A stretch of 64,000 bases of DNA from Hymenobacter glacieicola (GCF_014640315.1 NZ_BMGS01000015.1:1-64000), one strand, 5' to 3'; counted from the first letter of the stretch, positions 44,904-53,893 are shown. Numbers and translations are program-made. Notes: generated by a model from the letters alone, not told the origin.

Positions 44904-45104
44904 CTAGTCTTCCCCAGAGCGATCCAGCTCAACGGCGGCTTGCTGCTGCTGCCAGCGGTAGAGCAGCTTCTCGCTGATGCCTAACTGCCGGGCCGCTGCC
45001 CGTGTCGAGCGGCTTTCGCCGGCCAGGCGCAAGGCTTCGGCCTTGAACGCGTCGTCGTATTTGCGCCGCTTATCCGGCTTCTGTTCGTGGGGAGTCCTTG
45101 CCAT
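44904..45104 (-). CDS. transposase OrfA fragment (HTH)
   Basis: 66 residues. Strongly basic N-terminus and a HTH_Tnp_1-like fold (RKYDDAFKAEALRLAGESRS, AARQLGISEKLLYRWQQQQA) as in IS3-family OrfA proteins, but it stops before the coiled coil and no OrfB follows on the minus strand. So it is a truncated remnant of a different IS from the one at 2.7 kb. Confidence 0.7.
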   Translation of the reverse strand: MARTPHEQKPDKRRKYDDAFKAEALRLAGESRSTRAAARQLGISEKLLYRWQQQQAAVELDRSGED

Positions 45105-45266
45105 GGCGGAAGGAAAATACGACCCAATTCCGTCCAGCCTCGCTAGACCACCTCAATCCTGAGGTAGAAGCGTGGCGGGAAACGGTGCGGGAAGAAGACC
45201 TTCCCTTCTAAGCCAAACGGTCCTTACGGTAGCGTATGGATATGGACCTGCACTATCTTGGCCGGC

Positions 45267-46322
45267 ATGACGAAGACCCTACGTTGCGCCCTTGTCCTGT
45301 GCCTGCTCACTCCCCGTTCACCGGGCGCAGCCCAAGGCACGGCTTATCATACCGACTCGCGCGCCGACTTGCACAGCGTTGTGTTTGTAAGCGCACAGGT
45401 TGGCCTGGCAGTCGGCGCCGACGGTACGATCCTGCGCACGACAACTGGCGGGCAGCACTGGGCGGCGGTGAACAGTACCACCACCGTAACCCTGCATAAG
45501 GTAACCCAGGCGCCCGGGGGAGCCCTGTATGCCGTGGGGGACTTCGGCCTGATCCTGCAGTCACGGGACCAGGGCCTGAGCTGGCGGCAACTAGTGTCGG
45601 GGGCGAAGCAACAGCTGCAGGGCGTGCACTTTCCCTCCGCCTCCACGGGCTACGCGGTGGGCGCCTACGGCACGATGCTGCGCACCACGAACCACGGCCG
45701 GAGCTGGCAGCGACTGCCCAGCGGGGGGGAGCGTACCTTCAGTGCCGTGCAGTTTCCCACCCGCCGGGTGGGCTACCTGGTGCTGGCCGGCAGCGCGCAG
45801 TACCTGAAAACCAGGAATGCGGGCCGCACCTGGACCGAGGGGCGCTTGCCGGCCGACCTGCAGGCGCACTTGAGCGGGCCGTTGTTGTTTCGAGATGCCA
45901 AGCGGGGGCTGTTGCTGGGCGGCAGCCGCCCCCGCGGCTCCGAGCACCCGGACGGGCTGGACCACGGATCGGCGGCCGTATATCGCACCCGCGATGGCGG
46001 GCGGACGTGGGCGCAACAGCACGTGCCCGGCAACGTGAGTATGGCCGTCTGTTTTGGCTCCTGCTCGACCGGCTATCTACTGGTTAAGCAGTACGTAGGA
46101 TCACTTCGGCCGGGCTATACGAGCCGGAACGCCTCGGCAACGGAATCTACGATCGTGCAGCGAGAAATGCTGGTCTTGCGCACCGTGGATGCGGGGGCCA
46201 CTTGGCACCTACAGGGGAGGCTGGTTCCGCCTCAGCTCCCCTACTGTTTTGACGTAGCCTGCCCGACGCCTGCCTCCTGCGTGCTGGTCGGGGAAAAGGG
46301 CCAAACCTACGCTTACCCGTAG
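45267..46322 (+). CDS. secreted Ycf48/BNR-repeat-like beta-propeller protein
   Basis: 351 residues from the ATG at 45267 (MTKTLRCALVLCLLTPRSPG, signal peptide). Repeats of about 45 residues with the pattern V-x-F-x-x-x-x-x-GYAVG-x-x-G-x-x-LRT-x-x-x-G-x-xW: GLAVGADGTILRTTTGGQHW, LYAVGDFGLILQSRDQGLSW, GYAVGAYGTMLRTTNHGRSW, and AVYRTRDGGRTWAQQ. This predicts a seven-bladed propeller of the photosystem-assembly/Ycf48 or BNR type, here an extracytoplasmic protein of unknown role. No T9SS C-terminal sorting domain. Confidence 0.8.
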   Translation: MTKTLRCALVLCLLTPRSPGAAQGTAYHTDSRADLHSVVFVSAQVGLAVGADGTILRTTTGGQHWAAVNSTTTVTLHKVTQAPGGALYAVGDFGLILQSRDQGLSWRQLVSGAKQQLQGVHFPSASTGYAVGAYGTMLRTTNHGRSWQRLPSGGERTFSAVQFPTRRVGYLVLAGSAQYLKTRNAGRTWTEGRLPADLQAHLSGPLLFRDAKRGLLLGGSRPRGSEHPDGLDHGSAAVYRTRDGGRTWAQQHVPGNVSMAVCFGSCSTGYLLVKQYVGSLRPGYTSRNASATESTIVQREMLVLRTVDAGATWHLQGRLVPPQLPYCFDVACPTPASCVLVGEKGQTYAYP

Positions 46323-46484
46323 GCAGCGGCAAGGCCATCCGCGTGGCTAAAGTCCAGTACCGCTCTCGGGAAAAGTAGAAGCATAGGGTCGTCCACCGAG
46401 GGAAGAAGCTGTGGCAGCGCTAGTAGCCGAGCTGGGTACCTAGCGCCCACTTGCCAATCAGCCGGTGAGAGAAGGCGTGATGCG

Positions 46485-46679
46485 GTGTTTACTCGTCCTA
46501 GGCGCTGGGCAACGGCGCGCCAGCACCTAGATACCCTGTGCATTGCCCAGCCGGAGTTGGTTGAAGCCATCCTCTCCGACTCCCATCGGGTAGACGAGTT
46601 GTTTAAGTTTATGTACAAGCTCAAAACCAAGAAGGTAAAGGCTGGCCGTAACCCCGGCGGGCTGTTTTTGAAGATGTAG
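46485..46679 (+). pseudogene. C-terminal fragment of an unknown protein
   Basis: A 64-codon frame from a GTG with the protein-like end HLDTLCIAQPELVEAILSDS, ELFKFMYKLKTKKVKAGRNP then GGLFLKM and TAG. No proper start and no preceding coding frame. It looks like the tail of a helical DNA- or RNA-associated protein, but the family is not recognised. The rest of 46323-46832 shows no gene. Confidence 0.35.
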
Positions 46680-46832
46680 GGCCTGCGCTAACTTGAAAAA
46701 CCACTTTTTTAAGCGCAGCCGGCAATCAGGCTCTGCTGTACAACACCAGTAATATAGTTACTGATGTTGCTAAGTTGGGACAAAGCCAACACTACGGCTG
46801 CTTACACGCTCACCACTGTTGTTACCCCGCGT

Positions 46833-47413
46833 ATGGGCCACTATACTAACGCTCCGGAGGACAACCTGCTCGGGCTTACCGACAAAGACCTGCTGAATGA
46901 GCAGTAAGCCTTGGAAGTGGCTCGCACGGAGCGGTATCTGCTGGAGGAGATGGACTACCCCGTGGACTTGTCAGTGGAGCTGCTGCGGGACCTGCACCGG
47001 CGCGCTTTCAGGCACGTGTACGAGTGGGCCGGGCAGTGGCGCCGCACGGTGCCCAACGTGGGAGCCTACCTACCCCCACCGGCCCACAAGGTACCGCAGC
47101 TGCTCTACGAGTTCGTAGATGAGTTGCGACACCGGCAGACGCTATTACTCCAGGAGCCCCCACAGGAGGCCGTAGCGGCCCTGCTAGCGTACGCGCACCA
47201 CCGCCATCCACCCTTTCACCAACGGTGATGGTCGTACGGCGCGTTTATTCACCAATCTGCTGGCTTACTCCTACGGCTAGCAGGAGGTAATACTGTATCA
47301 GCGCGAATTGGGGCAGGGGCGCATCTGCTACCTTGGCCATCCGAGAAGCCGATGCTCACGAGCTAGGGCCGCTGCAGCAGCTAATCAGCGACCAGCTGCG
47401 GCCGTTGTTCTAG
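46833..47413 (+). pseudogene. broken Fic family gene (class I)
   Basis: From ATG 46833: MGHYTNAPEDNLLGLTDKDL, LNEQ, TAA (46905-46907), ALEVARTERYLLEEMDYPVD, DLHRRAFRHVYEWAGQWR. A frameshift near 47210 leads into IHPFTNGDGRTARLFTNLLA (the Fic loop, with Asp in place of the usual Asn), then TAG, QEVILYQRELGQGR. A second shift gives YLAIREADAHELGPLQQLIS and the end QLRPLF, TAG 47411-47413. Two stops and two shifts: inactive. Its 3' end overlaps by 33 bases the antitoxin-like gene on the other strand, the same geometry as the intact pair at 14.5-15.2 kb. Confidence 0.85.
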
Positions 47414-47572
47414 CGCGGCGGGACCAGTTTGCTCATACAGGGCTTCCAGGCGCGCTAGGGGCACCGTTTGGTTTTCCAGGGCCATAGACGCGAATACGGA
47501 CCGCACCACCATTGCCTTAACAATGGCCGGGTCTTGGAGCTGACGGTAACGGTCGCGGAGTTTCATGCGCAA
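47381..47572 (-). CDS. Fic antitoxin-like protein (class I inhibitory motif)
   Basis: 63 residues. The centre carries VRSVFASMALENQTVPLARL, in which S-MAL-E-N fits [S/T]xxxE[G/N], the Fic-inhibiting motif. N-terminus MRMKLRDRYRQLQDPAIVKA is a charged helix. It faces the broken Fic gene and their 3' ends overlap by 33 bases. The antitoxin-like frame is still intact although its presumed toxin is dead, which fits loss of the toxin first. Confidence 0.6.
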   Translation of the reverse strand: MRMKLRDRYRQLQDPAIVKAMVVRSVFASMALENQTVPLARLEALYEQTGPAALEQRPQLVAD

Positions 47573-47683
47573 AAATGCCGAGGAGGTAGTATCCTACCGT
47601 AAAAGTAATCACAAAGTTCACCGCAAGCAGTGCGGCTAGCAGCGGCTGGCCCGCCGAGGCTGCGTTCCAATCCAAGTTCAGGC

Positions 47684-47753
47684 CTGCTCTAATGCCGAAC
47701 GCCCTGTTCCTGTACCAATGATGGCAGAAACGGGGCGTTCGGCATTAGAGCAG
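47684..47753. repeat. 21-bp perfect inverted repeat downstream of the repressor gene
   Basis: CTGCTCTAATGCCGAACGCCC (47684-47704, 21 bases) pairs exactly with 47733-47753 around a 28-base loop. It lies 12 bases beyond the repressor stop (47765, minus strand). Possibly a terminator or antisense-RNA stem; no T run is visible on the minus strand. Confidence 0.75.
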
Positions 47754-47764
47754 TTGTAGGCAGC

Positions 47765-48694
47765 TTATCTAGCCGGAGCTTCAGGCGGGGGAGGGGTGAG
47801 CTGGGTAGGAGTCACTTGACGGGCCAGGGTCTGCAGGAACTGCCTTAATTCTTGGTTTTCCTCCTTCATCTGCTCATACAGCTCGCGCAAATCGTGCAGA
47901 CCTTCTTCCACGTTATCTACTTTGTAGAATAGTTGTTCGTTCCGGTTAGGCATATACTTGGTGATCTGTGCTTCTACGTGCCAGATTTCTAGAATATCGT
48001 CGTGGTAAACGTTAAAGGGAGGGTGCGTACGGTTATCAGAACGAAGGCGCAAAAACCCATCCCGACGCAATCGATTCTTTACGCGTTTCACCTGAAGGCC
48101 TCGGGACTCGGTTACTACTACGTAGCATTCCAAATCAGTGAGGGTTTCCCAGTTAAAACGCTCGATATAACGACAAACCAACCAATCCCCATCATGGTAG
48201 GTGGTTTCCATGCTATCTCCAACTACCTGTACACCACGCATATGCCCTTGTCGCACGATTTCCCCTGGTAAGATCATGGAACTAGACTGCTCAAAGAACT
48301 CCTGACTTTGGTAGCCCGCCAAGTAATTGGCCGCCGCTTTGTAGTTAATCAACGGGATGGTAGATAATCCTTCCATGTTTTGAGTAACTACGAGAAATTC
48401 CTCCCCTTTAAAACATGGTTTCTCGATAACTGGAGGAGAAGGAAAAGCAGTAGTAGAATCTCCCAAAGAGGTAACCAGCACTGGTTCTTCCGGCGTTTCA
48501 CTGAAAAGAAAATTTAGGTTGATCCCTCTACTATGCAGAAACTGCATGTATTCATGAGGAACAGTTCTAGTTTTCCCCCCTTCTAGGCGACTGATTTCAC
48601 TCTGAGATAACCCAGCAGCTTCAGCAGCCTCTACCTGTTTGAGCCCCAAGAGTGTCCGACACTGCTTGAGGCGCTCAACTATACTCGGGTTCAT
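47765..48694 (-). CDS. CI/LexA-like phage repressor (XRE HTH + S24 domain)
   Basis: 309 residues. N-terminal XRE helix-turn-helix (LKQCRTLLGLKQVEAAEAAG, LSQSEISRLEGGKTR, about 6-42). A linker follows, then a C-terminal S24 peptidase-type domain (MRGVQVVGDSMETTYHDGDW with the Ser161 nucleophile, and a Lys at about 203-206 in GLQVKRVKNRL). A final coiled coil (ELYEQMKEENQELRQFLQTL) is unusual. Such proteins repress prophage lytic genes and can be self-cleaved during DNA damage. The upstream GTGCA dyad is a likely operator. Confidence 0.88.
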   Translation of the reverse strand: MNPSIVERLKQCRTLLGLKQVEAAEAAGLSQSEISRLEGGKTRTVPHEYMQFLHSRGINLNFLFSETPEEPVLVTSLGDSTTAFPSPPVIEKPCFKGEEFLVVTQNMEGLSTIPLINYKAAANYLAGYQSQEFFEQSSSMILPGEIVRQGHMRGVQVVGDSMETTYHDGDWLVCRYIERFNWETLTDLECYVVVTESRGLQVKRVKNRLRRDGFLRLRSDNRTHPPFNVYHDDILEIWHVEAQITKYMPNRNEQLFYKVDNVEEGLHDLRELYEQMKEENQELRQFLQTLARQVTPTQLTPPPPEAPAR

Positions 48695-48743
48695 GTTATT
48701 TTATTAAAAGTTTTCATACCAATTCTTGATTGATATGTTACAA

Positions 48744-48775
48744 GTGCATATAATTGCACCATGTTAGTACACAAA
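48744..48775. promoter_or_regulatory. putative operator/promoter of the repressor gene
   Basis: GTGCATATAATTGCAC at 48744-48759 is a dyad with five-base arms, 50 bases upstream of the repressor start. A TTTG (minus strand, 48772-48775) lies about 13 bases further, placed like a Bacteroidota -33 element with the dyad near the -7 region. TGCA-type words also recur before the second regulator (49280-49320). Suggestive, not proven. Confidence 0.35.
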
Positions 48776-48825
48776 TATGCAGAATCTTATTACCAAACGC
48801 TAATGAAACAAACAAAGCTTTGCCC

Positions 48826-49197
48826 TTAGGTCGTAGCGATGGTTGCATTGAATTGTCGCAGACGAGCGATCCAGCGCTCCATACATTCATCAGTGCCATC
48901 TAACTCCACCAGTACGGTAACCTTATGACTTGAAGGGGAAAATTCAGTTCGGTTTTCTTGAGCATGGATAACAGATAAAGTACCCTGTGCCTCCTCATCT
49001 AGGTTGTACGTGTAGAACTGGTCTAAGCTCATACCAAAGACACCCGCAATACGTTGAAGGACATCAATCTTGGGCTTGACATCACCTCGTTCATATCGGG
49101 CAATGGCACTGTAATCTTTTCCTACCCGTTCACCAACCTGTGACTGAGATAACTTAGCCCGAATGCGCAGTAAACGAAGCTTTTCTGAAAGTTCCAT
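48826..49197 (-). CDS. XRE-family transcriptional regulator
   Basis: 123 residues. N-terminal Cro/C1-type HTH (LRLLRIRAKLSQSQVGERVG, KDYSAIARYERGDVKPKI, about 8-60), then an acidic region with VTVLVELDGTDECMERWIAR. Typical small regulator of a mobile element, read in the same direction as the CI-like repressor 132 bases downstream. May be a Cro-like partner, although the usual divergent arrangement is not seen. Confidence 0.85.
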   Translation of the reverse strand: MELSEKLRLLRIRAKLSQSQVGERVGKDYSAIARYERGDVKPKIDVLQRIAGVFGMSLDQFYTYNLDEEAQGTLSVIHAQENRTEFSPSSHKVTVLVELDGTDECMERWIARLRQFNATIATT

Positions 49198-50057
49198 GGT
49201 CTGTTTCTACATCAAGTGAAAAATATTCAATTGATCACCAGATAGTTATAGAAAATCTTCTTTATAATTATACCAAAAACATTGCACATTGCGTTAAAAA
49301 TGCATCATATTGCAATGAAAACAAGGCTTATATTTTATGTTAATTTTGCATAATTAGTTAATTTATTCTTATTTCCTTTATTCCCTTTATGCTATGCCAC
49401 TAGAGTAAGCAGGTAAGTAAAGTTCCAGCCAGTTGCCATATTTGTTACTATCCATTATCCTATCAGGCAGCATTGACTAAAACTGGTAGCTTCTTTATAT
49501 AGGCTCTACCGGAGAACTTTCACTTAGATTGTCACAGTACAGGACCTACGGCTATATCCAACAACTGGATCAGGCTTAAGCCATCCTGAACTATGGGTTA
49601 TTCTTCTGTGAACTTGCAGCGATTTACTCTTTGGCACTTGTCTTCTGCTCTGCCCTTTGGGGTATGAGAAGTGGCCCGGGGCGGGAATTGGGTGCCTTTC
49701 GGTATCTAGTTCCCGCTTTTGGTCCCTACCGGCCTGCTTACTAACACACCATGTAATTTTACTAGAGGACCAACTCTCCATTTAGAGCTGACGTGGTTAG
49801 GTCGCTATCTATTACTTTTTGCACCTCAAGTTGTGCCTTACTACTGTATTATAAGGTTAAGTATCCCATTTATAAATTCTGAAGCTCCCTACAGTAGCTG
49901 TGTCCGCGGGCGAATTACGCTAAATAAGAGGATCTCAGGGGCCAACTAGACTTCTCTTATTGTAAGCAACAATACTTCAAGCCATAAGAAGCATAAGCAG
50001 GCTGCTGCCTTCCACCCTACATATTTATTGAAGTCTACTTTTTATATTCCTATCGCT
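49198..50057. other. AT-rich gene-free stretch
   Basis: No gene visible. It is the AT-rich control region upstream of the XRE gene; TGCA/ATTGCAAT words (49280-49320) may be regulator sites. A later part (49500-50000) has no protein-like frame. Confidence 0.45.
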
Positions 50058-50171
50058 ATGTTCCAACCTCCTGCTTGGTTTACGACGGCACGAATTCTCA
50101 TTGTAGTTTTACTTGAACTCGTTACTCTGTTAGGTCTTCTAGGCTACCGACTATATTGCCTGCTGTATTAG
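50058..50171 (+). CDS. very small putative membrane peptide
   Basis: 37 residues: MFQPPAWFTTARILIVVLLE then LVTLLGLLGYRLYCLLY. A single membrane helix with an aromatic N-terminus. Too short for confident gene calling, but the hydrophobic pattern and complete frame are clear. If real it could be a phage-type small membrane protein. Confidence 0.3.
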   Translation: MFQPPAWFTTARILIVVLLELVTLLGLLGYRLYCLLY

Positions 50172-50439
50172 GCTGTTTGATCAGGCTTGCTTGGGCTAGC
50201 TAGAAAATGAATGCCAAGGCCGTTCGGCTCTCTATTTCGTGAGCATGTCGGCACACGCTTTGCGCAGGCTAGTGCATGAGCCCGTAGCGTATAGCTTTTT
50301 GGAGATTAATGTTGCCGGCCTTAAAGCATTAGTATCTTTTAAGCAGCATCTGCCCAGGTACGGTCGGCTTTATAATCAATAGAAGGCTATAAAGACGTGA
50401 ATGACTTTCTGACCCCATTATTAGCGATTTGACTGTTCC

Positions 50440-50712
50440 CCCTATGTGACCTATCGTCCCAATATCCTCGGCGAACTACCGCACGCCCTGAATTATGGAC
50501 CGTATTTCACACGGGTCTCTTCATACCTAACCCAGATACAGTTTATGCTTATTCCTCTGCTGCCGCAGGCTACTAAGCACTAGTTCGGCTATGCGAACAA
50601 ACTTTGGGCGACAGCTACTTGGAACTGGCTACTTACGATAGACCACTACCAGCAGCCACTAAAAGGACAGGCTCAGATATACTTGGTGGACTATGTAACG
50701 GTAACAAGGTAG
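50440..50712 (+). pseudogene. gene remnant with internal TAG, unknown family
   Basis: A single frame reads PYVTYRPNILGELPHALNYG, PYFTRVSSYLTQIQFMLIPL, a TAG at 50581-50583, FGYANKLWATATWNWLLTID, QIYLVDYVTVTR, TAG. It is protein-like over 90 codons but has no start and one internal stop. Family not recognised. Confidence 0.4.
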
Positions 50713-50757
50713 GAACGAGCAGTTGTGTTTCCGCTTCTCTTTGCTATCCTTCCCATT

Positions 50758-51117
50758 ATGAAAGAAACGCTCATACTAACGTACTTGCAAGCCCATTTTC
50801 TATTACAGGCACTGCATCAGTGGCTCGAGGACATACGTCTACCTAGTGGGAACAGGCCTCCTTTGTCTGCTCTCCAAGCGGTTAGTGCTGAAGTGATATT
50901 GCCTAAGCTTACCGGACGATTGCATCGTCAGTTATTGCTCCACCATGTGCGGGCGGAGGGCCGAGACATGGCATCTCTGTCCTTACCCCTATCCTTGGCT
51001 GAAATGATAGCCGTATTTCGGTGTATTCCAGTAGTGGACGCCACCCCCGAGCTGGGAGCCGTCATGTTCTTATTGAGCCAGCTGTTATTGAAGTATGAAC
51101 CGTATGTAGCGCTATAA
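50758..51117 (+). CDS. hypothetical helical protein
   Basis: 119 residues from the ATG at 50758 (MKETLILTYLQAHFLLQALH); the frame is open upstream to 50725. Leu-rich, with helical segments (ALQAVSAEVILPKLTGRLHR, PLSLAEMIAVFRCIPVV, MFLLSQLLLKYEPYVAL). Soluble or peripheral; no signal. No family recognised. It is preceded by the remnant at 50440-50712 and may share its promoter. Confidence 0.5.
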   Translation: MKETLILTYLQAHFLLQALHQWLEDIRLPSGNRPPLSALQAVSAEVILPKLTGRLHRQLLLHHVRAEGRDMASLSLPLSLAEMIAVFRCIPVVDATPELGAVMFLLSQLLLKYEPYVAL

Positions 51118-51245
51118 TAGTCAGCCCCGCACCCTAAGTACTCAGTACCCATTCTCACCTCACCCGTAAACCAATGGGGCGCCTATGTCTGGTGCAAGGG
51201 CACCTTGTTGGTTTTACGTATGCTTCTCAACTACGGAACATACCA

Positions 51246-51428
51246 TTACCCGTCAATTTCTTTGCTGGGTGGACCCAAGACGTCGATAATTTGTGCAATT
51301 TCGTTGGCCCTCAATATTTTACGGCGACCAAAGTGAAGGCCCGCTTCTAACAGCCAACGGCGTAACGTGTCCGGGGCACAATTATACCAGCCGGCAATCT
51401 GACTTTTGGTGGCAGAGGTAATTTTCAT
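51246..51428 (-). CDS. small HTH protein (DUF4248-like)
   Basis: 60 residues (MKITSATKSQIAGWYNCAPD, TLRRWLLEAGLHFGRRKILR, ANEIAQIIDVLG). Looks like a helix-turn-helix of the small DUF4248-type or excisionase-like proteins found near Bacteroidota phage and mobile genes. No operon partner. Confidence 0.5.
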   Translation of the reverse strand: MKITSATKSQIAGWYNCAPDTLRRWLLEAGLHFGRRKILRANEIAQIIDVLGPPSKEIDG

Positions 51429-51803
51429 ATAGTGATAACGGTAAGATATAGAAGCAGCTACGGATAAGGATATAGTAGTAGCACGAAGATAAACAAGTTT
51501 GGGTACCAGCTACTTCATACTGAACCAATAAAAATCAAGCGTATCGCTTAAATACAATGTGTAAGCCTCAATACCCGACTAAACGAGCTTATAGCTGGAA
51601 TTTGATAGGCACCTTGCAAGTTAATAGGCCATAGATCCTCTATGGTTTGATTCTATAGTTTACTTATAATTATATCATATATTAAATTATTTATATTATG
51701 TGTAAAGTTATATTAATTTCTGGGCATTGTACTAATCAATGCTGTCCAGCAAAGCTCCCCGTGCCTACGTGCGAAAGTCCCAGCAGAGCCCGGGCCTGCT
51801 CAC

Positions 51804-51849
51804 ATCAACGTGCTGCTTTGCTACCCCATCAGCCCGCCAGCACGTTGAT
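51804..51849. repeat. 12-bp inverted repeat upstream of the lysis-like cassette
   Basis: ATCAACGTGCTG (51804-51815) and CAGCACGTTGAT (51838-51849) pair exactly around 22 bases, 72 bases before the first cassette gene. Could be an operator or RNA stem. The rest of 51429-51920 shows no gene. Confidence 0.6.
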
Positions 51850-51920
51850 CCCGGTTGTCTTGATTCAGCCGGCAGCTGATCAGGTGCAATAAGGCCGCCC
51901 CGATACGACTTGTATATTCT

Positions 51921-52913
51921 ATGAAAAATAGACTATCCTCGCTTTATCGAGGGCTTCGCAACGTGCGAAAAATAATCACCACTCCTCCCCCCGGAGAAGC
52001 CGCTCTGCGCTGGCCCCGGCGAAGGCTCTGGTGGATCCTCGGAGTCAGCTGCCTGGTGTGGGGCATTGCTACACTGTTTTCAAATGCTAATGTGCTATGG
52101 CATGAATGGGGCTATCTTATTGGCACGCTCAGTATGGCAGGTGCCTGCCTGACATTCAATCTCTTACTTTGGCGAATTTATCATCGACGCGGTGACTTGC
52201 GCCCGGTACGAACCGCACTCGTGCTGGTAGGAATCCTCTTTTCCCTGCTGACAGTCGGGCGTATGCTGCATATTACCACACTATTCACGGGAATGTGGTC
52301 CCCTGTGGGGAGCTTAATCAGCTTGGTGACCGGTTTACTAGCGTTAGTTGCCGTTGTGTTAGCTTTTTCCGCTGAGCAATACGCCATGCAACTTCCTCGC
52401 CTCGCTGATTTGCAGGCTGCTACGGAAGAGCTAGTAGAAGCCCGGGCCCTGTTGCAGCTGCGGGAGAATTTAAGTTTGGAAGGCATGTTCATCAGTGCCG
52501 ATGCGACCATCTTGGAGGCGAACGCAGCCGCTTACAAAATCCTGCAGTACGATCAGAGTAAGCATGAATTGATCGGGATGCGCGCCGTGCAGCTGTTGCA
52601 CGATGACGACTATCATATTGCCTATCAGCACTTATTGCGCAATGATACGAGTCCTTACGTCATACGGGCCCTGACTAAGACGGGCGCCGTTGTATACCTG
52701 CAAGTAGTAGGCTCGAATTTCTGCCGTCAGAATAACGATGTGGTACGGGTAACCAGCTTTCGTGATGTAAGCCTGGAGCGGCATTATCTGCAGCAGCTTA
52801 CGCCTCTCCCCGATATCAACGATAAACTAACCCAAGAGCTGGCCGAGTTACGATCGTACTTCATGGGCTCATCTCATTCCTCATTTTTGCCTCATGCAGC
52901 CGCGCCCCGCTGA
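51921..52913 (+). CDS. membrane protein with PAS-like sensor domain
   Basis: 330 residues. Basic N-terminus, then four or so membrane helices (WWILGVSCLVWGIATLFSNA, YLIGTLSMAGACLTFNLLL, TALVLVGILFSLLTVGRML, LISLVTGLLALVAVVLAF; about 30-155). A coiled linker (LADLQAATEELVEARALLQL) leads to a PAS domain (LSLEGMFISADATILEANAA, YKILQYDQSKHELIGMR, VYLQVVGSNFCRQNNDVVRV). There is no kinase or output domain. It could sense a small molecule or redox state for the cassette. First gene of the run; the next one overlaps by 20 bases. Confidence 0.7.
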   Translation: MKNRLSSLYRGLRNVRKIITTPPPGEAALRWPRRRLWWILGVSCLVWGIATLFSNANVLWHEWGYLIGTLSMAGACLTFNLLLWRIYHRRGDLRPVRTALVLVGILFSLLTVGRMLHITTLFTGMWSPVGSLISLVTGLLALVAVVLAFSAEQYAMQLPRLADLQAATEELVEARALLQLRENLSLEGMFISADATILEANAAAYKILQYDQSKHELIGMRAVQLLHDDDYHIAYQHLLRNDTSPYVIRALTKTGAVVYLQVVGSNFCRQNNDVVRVTSFRDVSLERHYLQQLTPLPDINDKLTQELAELRSYFMGSSHSSFLPHAAAPR

Positions 52914-53349
52914 TGTCGTCCGCAGGCAGGTGCTACTGACTAGTATCCTCCCCAGTGGGGATCAGGTATTTGATAAGGTATGGGAAAGTACCGCCGTAGG
53001 TGGGCTGCTGCTGCTGGTAACGGCCTTGGTATGTGCCGTCTGCTGGACCCTGTACAAGGAACTAAAAGCTGAGCGGGAAGCCCACCGCTTGGCCAGCCTC
53101 CAGAAGGATGAGCAACTAGAAAAACTCAATGAGCGCTTCCGAAACGAAATGGTGGCCACCCGTCAGGTTACCGAAGGCCTGATTCGACAACTTGAAGAAT
53201 TACAGGCTGAAGTCAAGCACAACAATATGCGCCCGGAGTTCAACCAAGGCCTGATGCAACTCAAAAACGGACTGCGCGCCCTCGGGGAAGAGCACGGCCT
53301 GAAAGCCAGTCAAATGAACATGGACAACGGAGTTGTATTCGATCATTAA
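52894..53349 (+). CDS. membrane-anchored coiled-coil protein
   Basis: 151 residues. A soluble N-terminus, one membrane helix (VGGLLLLVTALVCAVCWTLY, about 35-55), then a long coiled coil (ELKAEREAHRLASLQKDEQL, LIRQLEELQAEVKHN). Overlaps the PAS gene's end by 20 bases, so translation is coupled. The architecture recalls phage accessory or spanin-like proteins. Family not recognised. Confidence 0.65.
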   Translation: MQPRPADVVRRQVLLTSILPSGDQVFDKVWESTAVGGLLLLVTALVCAVCWTLYKELKAEREAHRLASLQKDEQLEKLNERFRNEMVATRQVTEGLIRQLEELQAEVKHNNMRPEFNQGLMQLKNGLRALGEEHGLKASQMNMDNGVVFDH

Positions 53350-53407
53350 TCATATCTGATTACCAAGCTATTACCCCACTTTATTTTATCTCTTATCCTG
53401 TTTTTTT

Positions 53408-53893
53408 ATGCATTCTTTTTTTAGACAATTCAATTTTCATCCGGGGGAAATGCGGGCTTTATGGCGCCGCTTCCAGGAGTGGTTTAAGCTTTTTCAGAAG
53501 CGTTGGAACGACTGGCCTTTGGTACTTGGCGCAGTAGTGCTATTCCTGGCCGTGCCCTATTGGCTGCGTCGCTATCTGGACCCCGAGGCCCGGGCCTTTC
53601 CCGTGGACTATCTGAATGTGCTGCCTACTTCCCTGCTGTACTTTGTGTACGCCTCCGCAGTAGCCTACACGATGTTCCGCCTCCAGTTCCCCGATCTGTT
53701 TTCGGACTTTATCCGGTGTCTGGAGAAGGATCTGCTAGACCTGCCCGAGCCGTCGGTCTACCATCTGGACAAAGATTACTACGACCGTAAAAACGCACAG
53801 GCATGGCGACTCTTCAAAACTTCCCTTACTATCTTGTTCTGCTACTTCTTTGGCACCCTGCTGCTGGAGATAGCCGTCCTGATTATCAGCTAA
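53408..53893 (+). CDS. membrane protein, holin-like position
   Basis: 161 residues with three hydrophobic segments (WPLVLGAVVLFLAVPYWL, LPTSLLYFVYASAVAYTMF, LFKTSLTILFCYFFGTLLLE). It lies just before the CHAP-like hydrolase, where a phage holin is usually found, but is longer than typical holins and has two charged loops, so the role is inferred from position only. The downstream gene starts 91 bases before its end. Confidence 0.55.
   Translation: MHSFFRQFNFHPGEMRALWRRFQEWFKLFQKRWNDWPLVLGAVVLFLAVPYWLRRYLDPEARAFPVDYLNVLPTSLLYFVYASAVAYTMFRLQFPDLFSDFIRCLEKDLLDLPEPSVYHLDKDYYDRKNAQAWRLFKTSLTILFCYFFGTLLLEIAVLIIS

Noticed and set aside
3327..50583. Repeated in-frame TAG codons (IS3 OrfB, relaxase, two Fic genes, remnant at 50.4 kb), as if TAG were read through
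   Set aside because: The same genes also have frameshifts, deletions or TAA/TGA stops, and intact genes end at TAG; ordinary pseudogene decay explains it better than stop-codon recoding.
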